Shown here one piece after another: positions 30,156 through 40,274 of a stretch of DNA of 64,000 nt. The stretch is taken from NCBI GenBank assembly GCA_938003985.1, contig CALKWZ010000040.1, positions 35,057-99,056 of the forward strand, written 5' to 3'. Each line of letters opens with the position of its first letter. The first letter of the stretch is position 1. The position numbers were made by a program, and so were the translations under genes. The notes beneath the pieces are model-generated. The model saw only the letters and a list, made by a program, of their open reading frames with translations, searched no databases and was not told the DNA's origin. The stretch comes from an uncultured Verrucomicrobiota bacterium. Lineage in GTDB: Bacteria > Verrucomicrobiota > Kiritimatiellia > CAIQIC01 > Lenti-01.

Positions 30156-33107
30156 ATGAACACAAGGGCGATGCGGTGGGTTTTGGTGGCGGCGCTGGCG
30201 TGGATTCCGGCGGCGGCCCGGGCGCAGGCCCGGTTGATCGCGGGGACGGAGACTTCGCTGCCGCGGCTGGTGACGTCGCACGGCACGTACAAACTGGGCA
30301 AGAAGCCGTATCCGGCGGGGACGCGCGACCAATGGATCGCCGCGGGGCGGGCCCTGGCGACGACGCCGGCGGGATACCTGCCGCCGAGCAAAACGCTGAA
30401 GGGCGCGTCGGACAACCGCAGCTATCTGCCGCCGATCGGGGACCAGGGCAGCCTGGGGTCCTGCGTGCACTGGGCGGGCACCTACTACACCAAGAGCGCG
30501 AACATGAAGCGGATGAATCCCGCGCTGAACCTGACGCAGACGAGCAACCAGTGTTCGCCGAAGTTCACCTACAACCTGTCGAACGCGGGCGCGGACAACG
30601 GCGGCTATGGGCACGAGCCGTTCGAAATCTTCATGCGCTACGGCACGGCGTCGCTGGCGCAGTTGCCGTACAACACCGACTACACCAGTCTGCCCACGGT
30701 GGCGAATTTCGTCGAGGGGTTGCACCGGCGCACGACCAACTACGTGTGGCTGTGGGACTGGAATCCCACCGCCACGCAGATCAACGAACTGAAGGCCTGG
30801 CTGGATGCCGGCGGCGTGGCGTCGTGCGGCGTCTATGCGGAAACCTCGTTCGACGCGTGGGGGCCGGGCGACGCCCCCTGGGTCGGCAGCACCTGCACGA
30901 TCGACGACATCAACCACATGGTGACGGTGTGCGGCTACGGCACGGGCTATTATCTGGTGGCCAATTCCTGGACCACGTCGTTCGGCAGCAACGGCTACAT
31001 CGTGGTGGATTCCGACTATTTCGAAAACTACTTCAGCGACGTCCTCTATCCGCTGGAGGGCGCCTACACGCCGGCGACCAACTACGCGAAGGTCCAGATT
31101 TCGCACGGCACGCGCAGCGACCTCCGCAGCCTGGTGTTTTCCGTGAACGGCGCGACCGTGTGGAGCAATTCGCCCTTGCCGAAGAACCTGCCCAAGGGGA
31201 CGGGCTCGTTCGACACGGACAGCCGGAACGATTGGCAGCTGGCGGTGGATCTGAGCTCGGCCGCGTGGGGCGGGGCCAACGTCGTGACGGTGCGGTGCTC
31301 CGACGTCGTGTCCGGAACCGCCGGCACGCTCACGAACTTCACGCTGGTTTACGGCGGCACCAACTACGCGTCGACCAACGTGCCGGTGGCCATTCCCGAC
31401 GCCACGGGCGCGGCGGCCAGCGCCGCCGTGGCGACGGCGACGCCGACGTCCGCGCCGGCGTTCGGGGCGAATCCGGGCCCGCTGGGCGCCACGACGGGCG
31501 TGGCGCGGGCCTTCACGGTGACGGCGAGCGGCAATCCGCCGCCGGGGCTGGCGCTCCAAAGCCAGACCGCTTCGTCCGGCTACGGCTTCGTGCCCGCGAC
31601 GGGCGTGCTGACCTACACGCCGCCGCTGGCCGACGTCGGCGCGCGGACCTTCACGTTCATCGCGACGAACGCCGCCGGCGCGGCGACGCAGACGGTCAGC
31701 GTGACGGTCTACGAGGCGCCGCCAGCGGCGCCGGCCGCGATCTGGGCCAGCGCGACGAACGCGGCCGATTTCACCGCGGCGTGGAGCTCCGTTTCCGGCG
31801 CGACCGGCTACCGCCTCGACGTCGGCACGAACGCCACCTTCTCCGCCGGCGGCGGTTCCGGCGGCCCGGCCACCAACGGCTACCACAACGGCACCCTGGG
31901 CGCGGGCACCGGCGGCACGTGGACGGAAACCGGCCTGACCCAGGGCTCGGGCTACCTGATTTCGCTGTCCGGGGACGTCCTGATCACGCCGGCGATGGAC
32001 TTCACGGCCAGTTCGTCCGAGACGCTGACGTTCAATGCGCGGACGTACGGCGGCGTCAACGCCGCCAACAACGCCATCACGGTGTCGGTCTCGACCAACA
32101 ACGGCAGCAGCTGGACGAGCCTGGGCACGCGGACGCCGCTGAACACGACGCTGACGGCGATGACGCCGTTCGACCTGAGCCCGTACGAGGCCAGCCAGGT
32201 GCGGGTGAAGCTCGAGAACCTGGGCGCCTCGGCCACGGTGGGCGCGGGCATCGACGAAGTGCTGATCACCAACCTGGCCAGTTCTTCGGTCGCGGCCTAC
32301 GTCGCCGGCTATTCGAACCGCACGGTGGCCGGCACGAGCCAGAGCGTGACGGGCCTGGCGGCGAGCGCGACGTACTTCTTCCGGGTCCGCGCGGTCAACG
32401 GCGGCGGCGCCAGCGGGAATTCCCCGACGGCGAGCGTGACGACGGCCAGCGCCCCCCCGCCGGGCACGCCGCCGACCCTGGACGCGATCCCGGCGCAGCG
32501 GACGACGGTGGGGGAGGAATTCACGTACGCGGTGACGGCGACGGAGCCGGACGCCGACGCCCTGACCTTCGCCTGTACCAGCGCGGTGGACGGGGCCACG
32601 TGGGACGTCGACGTGAACACGGGCTTGCTGGTGTTCAATCCGACGGCGGCCCAGCTCGGCACGAACGTCTTCGTCTTCACGGCGGCCGACAAGGACGGCA
32701 CCAGCGCGCCCGTGCCGCTGAGCGTGAAGGTGTACACGGCGGCGGCAACCAACGAATTCACGCAATGGGTGGAAGACCAGGAAGAGGATCCGGTCGATCC
32801 CGACTTCGCCGCGAACGCGGACGTCGACGGCGACGGCCAGACGACCTACGAGGAATATCTGGCGGACACGGATCCGGCGGCCTCCAACAGTTGGTTGCGC
32901 TTGGAAGGCCAGACCGCCGATCTGTCCCGGTTCACGTTCCCGGCGTCGTCCGCGCGCTACTACCAACTGGAATATTGCACCGACATCACCAACCAGGCGG
33001 GCACCCTCGTGGTGACGAATCTGGGCTGGGGCGTGCCGGGCATGGTGATCACCAACGATCTGCCGAGTTGGTTCGGGACGATCCGCGTCCGGCTGGACGC
33101 GCCGTAG
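30156..33107 (+). CDS. Papain-like (C1) secreted protease with Ig/FN3 array
   Basis: 983 residues. Signal peptide to about residue 24. A papain-type domain (about 85-315) has Gln97 in IGDQGSLGS, the nucleophile Cys103, His254 in DDINHMVTVCGYG and Asn270 in VANSWTTSFGSNGY. The helix after the nucleophile reads GSCVHWAG rather than the usual GSCWAFA. Then follow a beta-sandwich (about 300-425), an Ig-like repeat, an FN3 domain interrupted by a jelly-roll insert (about 525-760), a cadherin/Ig-like domain and a C-terminal module (868-983) with an EF-hand-like loop (DVDGDGQTTYEEY) shared with two neighbours. No propeptide of cathepsin type is obvious. It probably acts at the cell surface or outside the cell. 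A terminator follows. Confidence 0.88.
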   Translation: MNTRAMRWVLVAALAWIPAAARAQARLIAGTETSLPRLVTSHGTYKLGKKPYPAGTRDQWIAAGRALATTPAGYLPPSKTLKGASDNRSYLPPIGDQGSLGSCVHWAGTYYTKSANMKRMNPALNLTQTSNQCSPKFTYNLSNAGADNGGYGHEPFEIFMRYGTASLAQLPYNTDYTSLPTVANFVEGLHRRTTNYVWLWDWNPTATQINELKAWLDAGGVASCGVYAETSFDAWGPGDAPWVGSTCTIDDINHMVTVCGYGTGYYLVANSWTTSFGSNGYIVVDSDYFENYFSDVLYPLEGAYTPATNYAKVQISHGTRSDLRSLVFSVNGATVWSNSPLPKNLPKGTGSFDTDSRNDWQLAVDLSSAAWGGANVVTVRCSDVVSGTAGTLTNFTLVYGGTNYASTNVPVAIPDATGAAASAAVATATPTSAPAFGANPGPLGATTGVARAFTVTASGNPPPGLALQSQTASSGYGFVPATGVLTYTPPLADVGARTFTFIATNAAGAATQTVSVTVYEAPPAAPAAIWASATNAADFTAAWSSVSGATGYRLDVGTNATFSAGGGSGGPATNGYHNGTLGAGTGGTWTETGLTQGSGYLISLSGDVLITPAMDFTASSSETLTFNARTYGGVNAANNAITVSVSTNNGSSWTSLGTRTPLNTTLTAMTPFDLSPYEASQVRVKLENLGASATVGAGIDEVLITNLASSSVAAYVAGYSNRTVAGTSQSVTGLAASATYFFRVRAVNGGGASGNSPTASVTTASAPPPGTPPTLDAIPAQRTTVGEEFTYAVTATEPDADALTFACTSAVDGATWDVDVNTGLLVFNPTAAQLGTNVFVFTAADKDGTSAPVPLSVKVYTAAATNEFTQWVEDQEEDPVDPDFAANADVDGDGQTTYEEYLADTDPAASNSWLRLEGQTADLSRFTFPASSARYYQLEYCTDITNQAGTLVVTNLGWGVPGMVITNDLPSWFGTIRVRLDAP

Positions 33108-33136
33108 CCCGTTTCATCCGTTTCCAGAACAACGGG

Positions 33137-33166
33137 ATGGCCCGCCTGCCGGCGGGCCATTTTTTC
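33137..33166 (+). terminator. Intrinsic terminator after the papain-like protease gene
   Basis: 10-bp stem ATGGCCCGCC (33137-33146) with GGCGGGCCAT (33151-33160), loop TGCC, followed by TTTTTT. Confidence 0.93.
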
Positions 33167-33319
33167 CTTTTCCGCCGGGCGCGGCCGGCGGAGCCTCCGG
33201 AGTCAAGCGTTCCAGCAGAAGATGCGTTCCGGCGGGTTTTCCGGTGGTTTTGCGGGAAAGCACAGGCGTATGATCGATCAATTGGCGTTTGGTTCCGAAT
33301 GAACCCGTGGAGCGGATGC

Positions 33320-36300
33320 ATGAAAAGAATCGCGTTGGGTGGCGTGGCCTTGTTGTGGGCGGGCATCGCCGCCGCGGCTGAACTGAGCGTGGCGTTCACG
33401 TTCTCGGCGGACGACGTTTCGCTGACGCCGGCGGGGGAGTACACGGTCATCGATCTGGCGGACGGCACGCGGCCGGTGGACGAGGCGGGGGCGCCGGCGA
33501 TTCCGGCGAAATTCGCGAACGTCCTGCTGCCGGCGGGCGCGCACAACGTGCGGATCGCGGCGCGCGGCGACTGGAAACTGCTGGCGCAAGACGTCGTTCC
33601 GTATCCGGCGCAGCCGCACCGTCCGAAGAGCCGGCCGCGCGCGGCGTTCGTGCCCGCGAACGCGCGCTATGCGAGCGAGGAGGCTTGGCCGGCCGAACTG
33701 GCGACCTATGAAGGCGATCAGGACATGCAGGGCTATCGGTTCGTGTCGGTGCGCGTGAACCCGCTGACGTACGTCGGCGCCGACCGGGCGCTGTATCTGC
33801 ACGAGACGGTGACGGTCACGGTGAGCTACGACCTCGCGACGACGCTGCGGACGATTTCAACGAAGCAGAAGAGCGCGTTCGAACCGCTGGTGAACAGCCT
33901 GGTGGTGAATCCGGGGGCGGCGGCGACCTTTGCGCCGAAGACGCGGACCCTGGAACCGAAAGCCGGCGGAGCCGTGGACTATCTCATCATCACTTCGAGC
34001 GCGCTGAGCAACGCCTTCCAGCAGATCGCGAACTACCGGTCTTCGGCGGCCGGCGGAAGCTACACGACGCGGGTCATGACGACGAACGTCATCGCGACGA
34101 CCTATGCGGGCGCGGACGTCCAGGCCAAGATCCGCGCGTGCATCAGCAACGCGGTCGCGACGCTGGGGACGACGATGGTGGTGCTGGGCGGCGACGACAC
34201 GGTCGTGCCGGACCGCAACTGCTACGGCAACGTCGACGGCACCATCGAGACCGAAATGCCGACGGACCTGTACTATTCGGGGCTGGGCGGGAGCTGGAAC
34301 GCCGACGGGGACGCGCAATACGGCGAGACGACCGACGGCGTGGACCTGGCGTGGGACGTGATCGTGGGGCGCATCCCGGTGCGGACGGCGGCGCAGGCGA
34401 CGAACTACCTGAACAAGGTGATGACCTATGAATCCGGATCGCCGACGACGAACAAGATCATCCTCGGCGGGCCCAACGCGTGGGACGTCTACACGGGCAC
34501 GGATCGGCCGAGCGACGACGTGACGATCGACGGGCATGCGGGCTTTCGCGCGACGACGCCGAAGGCGCATACCTCCGTCAGCGATTCCGAAGCCTGGCTG
34601 CGGCGGCTCTATCGCGACGGCATCCGGTCCTACTGGCCGGCCCAGGTCAGCATCATGTGCGACACGCTCACGTCGTGGGACGCCACCGCTTGCGGCGACC
34701 ATCTGGAAAGCGCGGCGAACACGCTGGCGGCGTTCAACAAGAACTACACCCACCTGATGTTCTCCGGCCACGGCGCGCCCCAGGAGTGGGGGCTGGAATC
34801 GGGCTCGTTCTCGGCCACCGGCGCGTCGAGCATGACGGGCCTGACGGCGTTCGTCTACACGGACGCCTGCCTGACCGGGCATTTCGACAAGAACAGCAAC
34901 ACGATCGACGGTTCCCCCTACACGACCGAACCCTGCCTGGCCGAGGGCTTCCTGCGCAATGCGCGCGCGCTGGGCGGGGCGGTGGCCTACATGGGCTGCG
35001 CGCGCTACGGGTGGGGCGAACCGGATGCCGCGCCGGCTTCCAACACGTCGGATGGCGGACCCTCGACGGTCTACGCCTACAAGTTCTACAAGCGGATGTA
35101 CGAGACGAGCGGCCGGACGCTGGGCCTGGCCTTCGCCATGCACAAGGCCGACATGGTCAGCCTGTGCGGCAGCGACGGCTCCGAGCGCTGGATCCAGTTC
35201 GGCCTGAATTTGCTGGGCGACCCCGCGCTGAAGATGCCGACGGGCGCCGCGGCGACGTCCGCGCCGACGTTCGGCGCCAATCCGGGCCCGGTCAGCGCGA
35301 CCGCGGGCGTGGCGGTGGCGTTCGTGGCGAGCGCGAGCGGCAGCCCGGCGCCCGCGCTGGCGTTGCGGAGCACGACGGCTTCGGCGGGCTACACGTTCAC
35401 GGCGGGGACGGGACTGCTGAACTACGCGCCGCCGGCGGCGGACGTGGGCGCGCGGACCTTCACGTTCACGGCCAGCAACAGCGCGGGCGTGGCCACGCAG
35501 ATCGTGAGCGTGACGGTGGCCGCGGCGCCGCTCGTGCCGCCGGCCGCCCCGGCCGCGATCTGGGCCAGCGCGACGAACGCGAACGATTTCACGGCCGCCT
35601 GGAGCGCGGTGGCGGAGGCGACGGGCTATCGGCTCGACGTGGCCACGAACAGCAGCTTCTCGGCCGGCGGCGGGGCGGGCGGGGCGGGCACCAACTGCTA
35701 TCACGGCGGCACCCTGGGCGCCGGCACGGGCGGGAACTGGACGGAAACGGGGCTGACCCAGGGCTCGGGATATCTGGTGTCGCTGACCGGCGATGCGCTG
35801 GTCACGCCGGCGCTGGATCTGACCGCGACCACCGCGGAAACGCTGGTCTTCAAGGCCCGTTCCTATGGCGGAACCGTCGCGGCCAACAACACCATCACGG
35901 TTTCGGTGTCGACCGACAACGGGAGCACGTGGACGAGCCTGGGGACGCGGGTGCCGGCGAGCACGACCTTGACGGCCATGTCCCCCTTCGACCTGAGTCC
36001 GTACAACGCCAGCCAGATGAAGGTGAAGTTCGAGACGCTCGGCGCCACGGCTTCGATCGGCGCCGGCCTCGACGACGTGATCGTCACCAACCTGGCCAGC
36101 GCCGGCACGGCGTCCTATCTTCCGGGCTACTCGAACCGGACGGTGGCGGGCACGAGCCAAAGCGTGACGGGTCTGACCGTAAGCGCAACCTATTATTTCC
36201 GGGCGCGGGCGGTTTCGGCGGGCGGCACCGGAACCTATTCTTCGGTGGCGAGCGCGACGACCTTGGCCGGAGCGGTCGCGCCGACTTTCGGCGGCAATCC

Positions 36301-39300
36301 GGGGCCGTTCGGCACGACGGTGGACGTAGCGGTGGCCTTCACGGTGGGCGCGTCCGGCACGCCGACGCCGACGTTGGCGCTGCGGACCACGACGGCGTCG
36401 GCGGGCTACAACTTCGCGCCGAGCACGGGTCTGCTGAGCTATCTGCCGCCGGTGGCGGACGGCGGCGCGGCCCGGACCTTCACGTTCACGGCCAGCAACA
36501 GCGCGGGCGTGGCGACGCAAACGGTGAGCGTGGCGGTGGCGGGCTGGCCGACGGTCGCCTTCGGCGCGGCCAAGGTCGTCGGGGAAGAGGGGGGAGCGGC
36601 CGTCTCCCTGCCGGTGAGCCTGTCCTTCGCGGCGAACGCCACCGTGCAGGTGGCCATCGCCGGAACGGCCTTGCCGGGCGGAACGGATTTCACCTGCTCG
36701 GCCACGACGCTGGTCTTTTCGGCCGCGGGCGCCGCCGCAAGCAACCTGGTCTTTTCCATCGTGAACGACGTCCTGCCCGAGGGACCGGAGTCCGCGCGCC
36801 TGAACCTGAACGCGGTGTCCGGGGCGACCCTGGGCGCCACGACGCAGGCCGTTTTCTTCGTGCGCGACGACGACGCGTTCGCCGTCGCGACGGCGAATCT
36901 CACCAGCGGCACGAACCTGGTCAACGACACCACGACCTACGACGATCCCGCCGGGCGCATCCTTGAAGCCCTGCAGCCGGACGTCGTGCTGATCCAGGAG
37001 TGGGTGCTGAAATCCGGAACCACGTATCGCGGTTTCGTGGATCAGTATTTCGGGACCAACTACTCGTACTACGTTGAATCCCAGACCGGTCAATACGCCC
37101 AGCCCAACGGCATCATCAGCCGCTGGGCCATCACCAATTCCGGCGCCTGGACGGACGACGAGGTCTTCAACCGCGATTTCGCCTGGGCGCGGATCGATCT
37201 GCCCGGGTTGCGGAACCTCAACGTGGTCAGCGTGCATCTCAAGGCAACCGGCAGCAATGCGACCGAGGATGCGGCGACCCGGCTGGTCGAGGCCCGCGAC
37301 CTGACCAATTACCTCGCGCAGGCCAACTGGTCGACGGAGGACTATCTGGCGGTCGGCGGCGACCTCAATCTGACCAACCGGACGGAAATGACGCTGCGGG
37401 TGCTGACCAACGTGGTGTCGGATGCCCACCAACCCGCCGACCAAAATGGCGACAAGGACACCAACAGCGGCCGTTTCCGGCCGTACGACGTCATCCTGCC
37501 GAACGGGTGGCTGGACGCGCGCCACGTCCCGGTGGCCTGCTACGGATATACCTTCACCAACGGAATGGTGTTCGACACCCGCCTGGCGTGGGCCAACGGC
37601 GTGCCGCCGCCCGCGACCGCGGCCGATTCCGCGGCGTTCAACATGCAGCACATGGCCGTGCTGAAGGTCTTCGAGTTTGAAACCCAGATTCCTCCGCCCC
37701 AAACGTTCGCGGCGGCCCCGGCGGGCGCGTCCCAGATCGATCTCTCGTTCACGACGAACGCGTCGGGAAGCAGCGTCATCGTGGTCTGGAACGGCGACGG
37801 GAATTTCGGAACGCCTTCGGGCGCGGCTCCGGCGGTGGGCGCCTCCTTTGCGGGCGGCACCGTGTTGTACAAGGGCGGCGCATCGCCGCAGAGCCATTCC
37901 GGACTGACCGGTTGTTCGACCTACTACTACAAGTGCTGGTCCTATGCGGGCGCCAACTATTCGAGCGGGCTGACGGCCCAGGCCACGACGCCGGGTCCGG
38001 ACGCGCCCGCGGCGATCTGGGCCAGCGCGACGAACGCGACGGACTTCACGGCGGCGTGGAGCGCGGCCTCCGGAGCGACCGGTTACCGGCTGGACGTGTC
38101 CGCGAGCAGCAACTTCGCGAGCGGCGGCGGGGGCGGCGGGCTCTCCACGGTGTTCCGCGAGACGATGGGGGATCCGGGCGGCACCGTCACCGTCGCGGCG
38201 CACGAATCGGCCAACGGCTTCGACAACGACGCCTACGCGATGTCGAACGGCGGCGTCAGCAAGACGGGCGACGTGCGGGTGTCCAGCGCCTCGGCCGGCT
38301 ACGTCGATCCGCTGGGCAATGCGGCGTCCGGGCTGGGGAACGTCTATTTCTCCTCGACGGCCGGCGATTACGGTTTCGGCGTGGCGGGGATCGACGCCTC
38401 GGGATTCGACTCCTTGCTGCTGAGCTTCGGCTATCGGAAGGAAGCGGCGACGTCCAATGCCCTTTTTGCGGTGGAATGGTCGACGAACGGCGGAATGGCC
38501 TGGACCTCGATCGCGGTTTCCAACCTGCCGGCGGCCGGCGCGGCCACCGGGTGGTCCATGGTTTCGAACTTGTACCTGCCCGCCGCGGCCTCCGGCGCGA
38601 ACCTGAGCCTGCGCTGGGTCAAGACGGGCGGGGCCTTGCGCATCGACGACGTGCTGTTGCAAGGCATGGCCGCTTCTTCCGTGCCTTCCTATCTTCCCGG
38701 CTATTCGAACCGGACAGTGGCGGGCACGAGCCAGAGCGTGACGGGCCTGACGGCGAGTTCGACCTACTATTTCCGCGTGCGGGCGTCGTCGGGTTGCGGC
38801 GACAGCCTGGATTCCGCGCCGGCGAGCGCGACGACCCGCTCCGGGGCGGTCGCGCCGGCGTTCGGCGCCAATCCGGGGCCGCTCGGCGCGACCACGGGCG
38901 TGGCGGTGGCGTTCGCGGTCGGCGCCGCGGGCAGTCCGGCGCCGACGCTGGCCTTGGCGGGGACGACCGCTTCGAGCGGCTACGGTTTCGCGCCGGAGAC
39001 GGGGACCCTGACCTATACGCCGCCGCCGGCGGATGCGGGTTCGCGGACCTTCACTTTCACGGCGAGCAACGGCGCCGGCGTGGCGACGCAGACGGTGAGC
39101 GTGACGGTCGCCGCCGCGACGGCCAGCGGCGGACTGGAGACCTTCGCCAACTACACGAACGCCAGCGGCACCTACCTGAGCGGCACGTTCGTCGGCCAGG
39201 ACGGCTCGACCTGGACCTTCGCCTCGACGCGCGGCGATCTGAACCTCAACGGCCGGGCCCCGACGCTCCGCAACACCACGAACTCGTATGTCCGGTCCGG

Positions 39301-40060
39301 TGCGATTCCGGGCGGCGTGGGCAGCATCCAGCTCAAATACCGCCGGCCGTATGCCACCGCGCTGAATTGCTCCGTCTACGTGAACGGTTCCCTGGTCGGC
39401 ACGATCACGGGCGGCGACTACACGACCCAGACCTGGGCGAGCGCCACCCTGAACGTCGCGGGCGACGTGGTTCTGACGTTCAGCAACAAGTCCACCAGCG
39501 GCCAGATCACCCTGGACGACGTTTCCTGGACGGGCTATGCGGGCGGCACCATGGCGGGCGAGGTGCCGATGGTGCGGTCGATCGACATGCAGACCCTGAT
39601 GGCGGGCAAGACCCTGGCCACCACCGTGACGGCGCTGGAGGCGGACGGCGACGCGGTGACCTTCGGGTGCGCGAGCGCGGTGGACGCGTCCCGGTGGTCC
39701 CTCGACGCGAATTCCGGCGCGTTTGCGTTCACGCCGACCCCGGCGGAAGCGGGCTTGGCGCAGTTCGACTTCACGGCGACGGACAAGGACGGCACGAGCG
39801 CAACAGTGCCGCTGAACGTGCTGGTCACTCCGCCGCCGACCATGGAGACGATCGAACCTCCGGCCAACGGAGCCGTCGCCCTTTCGACGACCATCGCCAC
39901 CGAAGCCGGTCTGACCTATATCTTGCAGTACACGACCAGCCTGACGGACGATCCGCAGGTCTGGGTAGATGCGGACACGGCGGAGGGCACGGGCGATGCC
40001 GTCACCTTGCAGGACGGCACCGTGGGCACCCAACGGTTCTATCGCGTCGTATCCCCATAA
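33320..40060 (+). CDS. Giant gingipain-like (C25) protease with Calx-beta and EEP nuclease/phosphatase domain
   Basis: 2246 residues. Signal peptide MKRIALGGVALLWAGIAAAA; GGAG lies 7 bases before ATG 33320. N-terminal propeptide-like beta region, then a C25 caspase-fold domain with His484 in MFSGHGAPQEWG and Cys517 in VYTDACLTGHFD (to about 640). Then: Ig-like; FN3 with jelly-roll insert (740-985); Ig-like; Calx-beta (1076-1187); endonuclease/exonuclease/phosphatase domain (1188-1453) with Glu1227 (LIQEW), His1306, Asp1348/Asn1350 (GGDLN) and His1444; FN3-like; FN3 with a different jelly-roll (1561-1842); Ig-like; another jelly-roll; cadherin-like; and a C-terminal beta segment ending QRFYRVVSP. 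Two intact hydrolase sites in one secreted chain is unusual. The EEP substrate could be DNA, phospholipid or sugar phosphate. Confidence 0.88.
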   Translation: MKRIALGGVALLWAGIAAAAELSVAFTFSADDVSLTPAGEYTVIDLADGTRPVDEAGAPAIPAKFANVLLPAGAHNVRIAARGDWKLLAQDVVPYPAQPHRPKSRPRAAFVPANARYASEEAWPAELATYEGDQDMQGYRFVSVRVNPLTYVGADRALYLHETVTVTVSYDLATTLRTISTKQKSAFEPLVNSLVVNPGAAATFAPKTRTLEPKAGGAVDYLIITSSALSNAFQQIANYRSSAAGGSYTTRVMTTNVIATTYAGADVQAKIRACISNAVATLGTTMVVLGGDDTVVPDRNCYGNVDGTIETEMPTDLYYSGLGGSWNADGDAQYGETTDGVDLAWDVIVGRIPVRTAAQATNYLNKVMTYESGSPTTNKIILGGPNAWDVYTGTDRPSDDVTIDGHAGFRATTPKAHTSVSDSEAWLRRLYRDGIRSYWPAQVSIMCDTLTSWDATACGDHLESAANTLAAFNKNYTHLMFSGHGAPQEWGLESGSFSATGASSMTGLTAFVYTDACLTGHFDKNSNTIDGSPYTTEPCLAEGFLRNARALGGAVAYMGCARYGWGEPDAAPASNTSDGGPSTVYAYKFYKRMYETSGRTLGLAFAMHKADMVSLCGSDGSERWIQFGLNLLGDPALKMPTGAAATSAPTFGANPGPVSATAGVAVAFVASASGSPAPALALRSTTASAGYTFTAGTGLLNYAPPAADVGARTFTFTASNSAGVATQIVSVTVAAAPLVPPAAPAAIWASATNANDFTAAWSAVAEATGYRLDVATNSSFSAGGGAGGAGTNCYHGGTLGAGTGGNWTETGLTQGSGYLVSLTGDALVTPALDLTATTAETLVFKARSYGGTVAANNTITVSVSTDNGSTWTSLGTRVPASTTLTAMSPFDLSPYNASQMKVKFETLGATASIGAGLDDVIVTNLASAGTASYLPGYSNRTVAGTSQSVTGLTVSATYYFRARAVSAGGTGTYSSVASATTLAGAVAPTFGGNPGPFGTTVDVAVAFTVGASGTPTPTLALRTTTASAGYNFAPSTGLLSYLPPVADGGAARTFTFTASNSAGVATQTVSVAVAGWPTVAFGAAKVVGEEGGAAVSLPVSLSFAANATVQVAIAGTALPGGTDFTCSATTLVFSAAGAAASNLVFSIVNDVLPEGPESARLNLNAVSGATLGATTQAVFFVRDDDAFAVATANLTSGTNLVNDTTTYDDPAGRILEALQPDVVLIQEWVLKSGTTYRGFVDQYFGTNYSYYVESQTGQYAQPNGIISRWAITNSGAWTDDEVFNRDFAWARIDLPGLRNLNVVSVHLKATGSNATEDAATRLVEARDLTNYLAQANWSTEDYLAVGGDLNLTNRTEMTLRVLTNVVSDAHQPADQNGDKDTNSGRFRPYDVILPNGWLDARHVPVACYGYTFTNGMVFDTRLAWANGVPPPATAADSAAFNMQHMAVLKVFEFETQIPPPQTFAAAPAGASQIDLSFTTNASGSSVIVVWNGDGNFGTPSGAAPAVGASFAGGTVLYKGGASPQSHSGLTGCSTYYYKCWSYAGANYSSGLTAQATTPGPDAPAAIWASATNATDFTAAWSAASGATGYRLDVSASSNFASGGGGGGLSTVFRETMGDPGGTVTVAAHESANGFDNDAYAMSNGGVSKTGDVRVSSASAGYVDPLGNAASGLGNVYFSSTAGDYGFGVAGIDASGFDSLLLSFGYRKEAATSNALFAVEWSTNGGMAWTSIAVSNLPAAGAATGWSMVSNLYLPAAASGANLSLRWVKTGGALRIDDVLLQGMAASSVPSYLPGYSNRTVAGTSQSVTGLTASSTYYFRVRASSGCGDSLDSAPASATTRSGAVAPAFGANPGPLGATTGVAVAFAVGAAGSPAPTLALAGTTASSGYGFAPETGTLTYTPPPADAGSRTFTFTASNGAGVATQTVSVTVAAATASGGLETFANYTNASGTYLSGTFVGQDGSTWTFASTRGDLNLNGRAPTLRNTTNSYVRSGAIPGGVGSIQLKYRRPYATALNCSVYVNGSLVGTITGGDYTTQTWASATLNVAGDVVLTFSNKSTSGQITLDDVSWTGYAGGTMAGEVPMVRSIDMQTLMAGKTLATTVTALEADGDAVTFGCASAVDASRWSLDANSGAFAFTPTPAEAGLAQFDFTATDKDGTSATVPLNVLVTPPPTMETIEPPANGAVALSTTIATEAGLTYILQYTTSLTDDPQVWVDADTAEGTGDAVTLQDGTVGTQRFYRVVSP
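36546..38845 (+). repeat. Calx-beta/EEP/FN3 module block, shared with 51634-53930
   Basis: Consecutive Calx-beta, EEP, a short FN3-like domain (QIDLSFTTNASGSSVIVVWN) and FN3-with-jelly-roll. The same four modules occur in the same order in the 2759-residue protein (51634-53930), with clearly alignable protein sequence. This suggests duplication or exchange of a whole block between the two genes. Confidence 0.8.
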
Positions 40061-40274
40061 TTCCCAATCAATAACGGAGTTTGAACGGCCGCCAAGCCAC
40101 GGTCTTTCCGCCGCCGGGGTCAAACGCTTCGTGCGCCGGGTGTTTTTCCCTTTGCCCGCAAGCACGGATATATGTTCAATTGTTAGAAGTATATTCATCT
40201 TTTTTCGTTGCCGGGTAGTCGCAAGGTGTGTGGGGCCGGGTGCATCGAAAAGGATGAACGCAAGGAGCGACAGG

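Noticed and set aside
30176..33319. In-frame extension of the first C25 gene upstream through the papain-like gene
   Set aside because: It is the +1 shadow of the papain-like gene; the signal peptide and ribosome site at 33320 define the start, and a terminator lies between.
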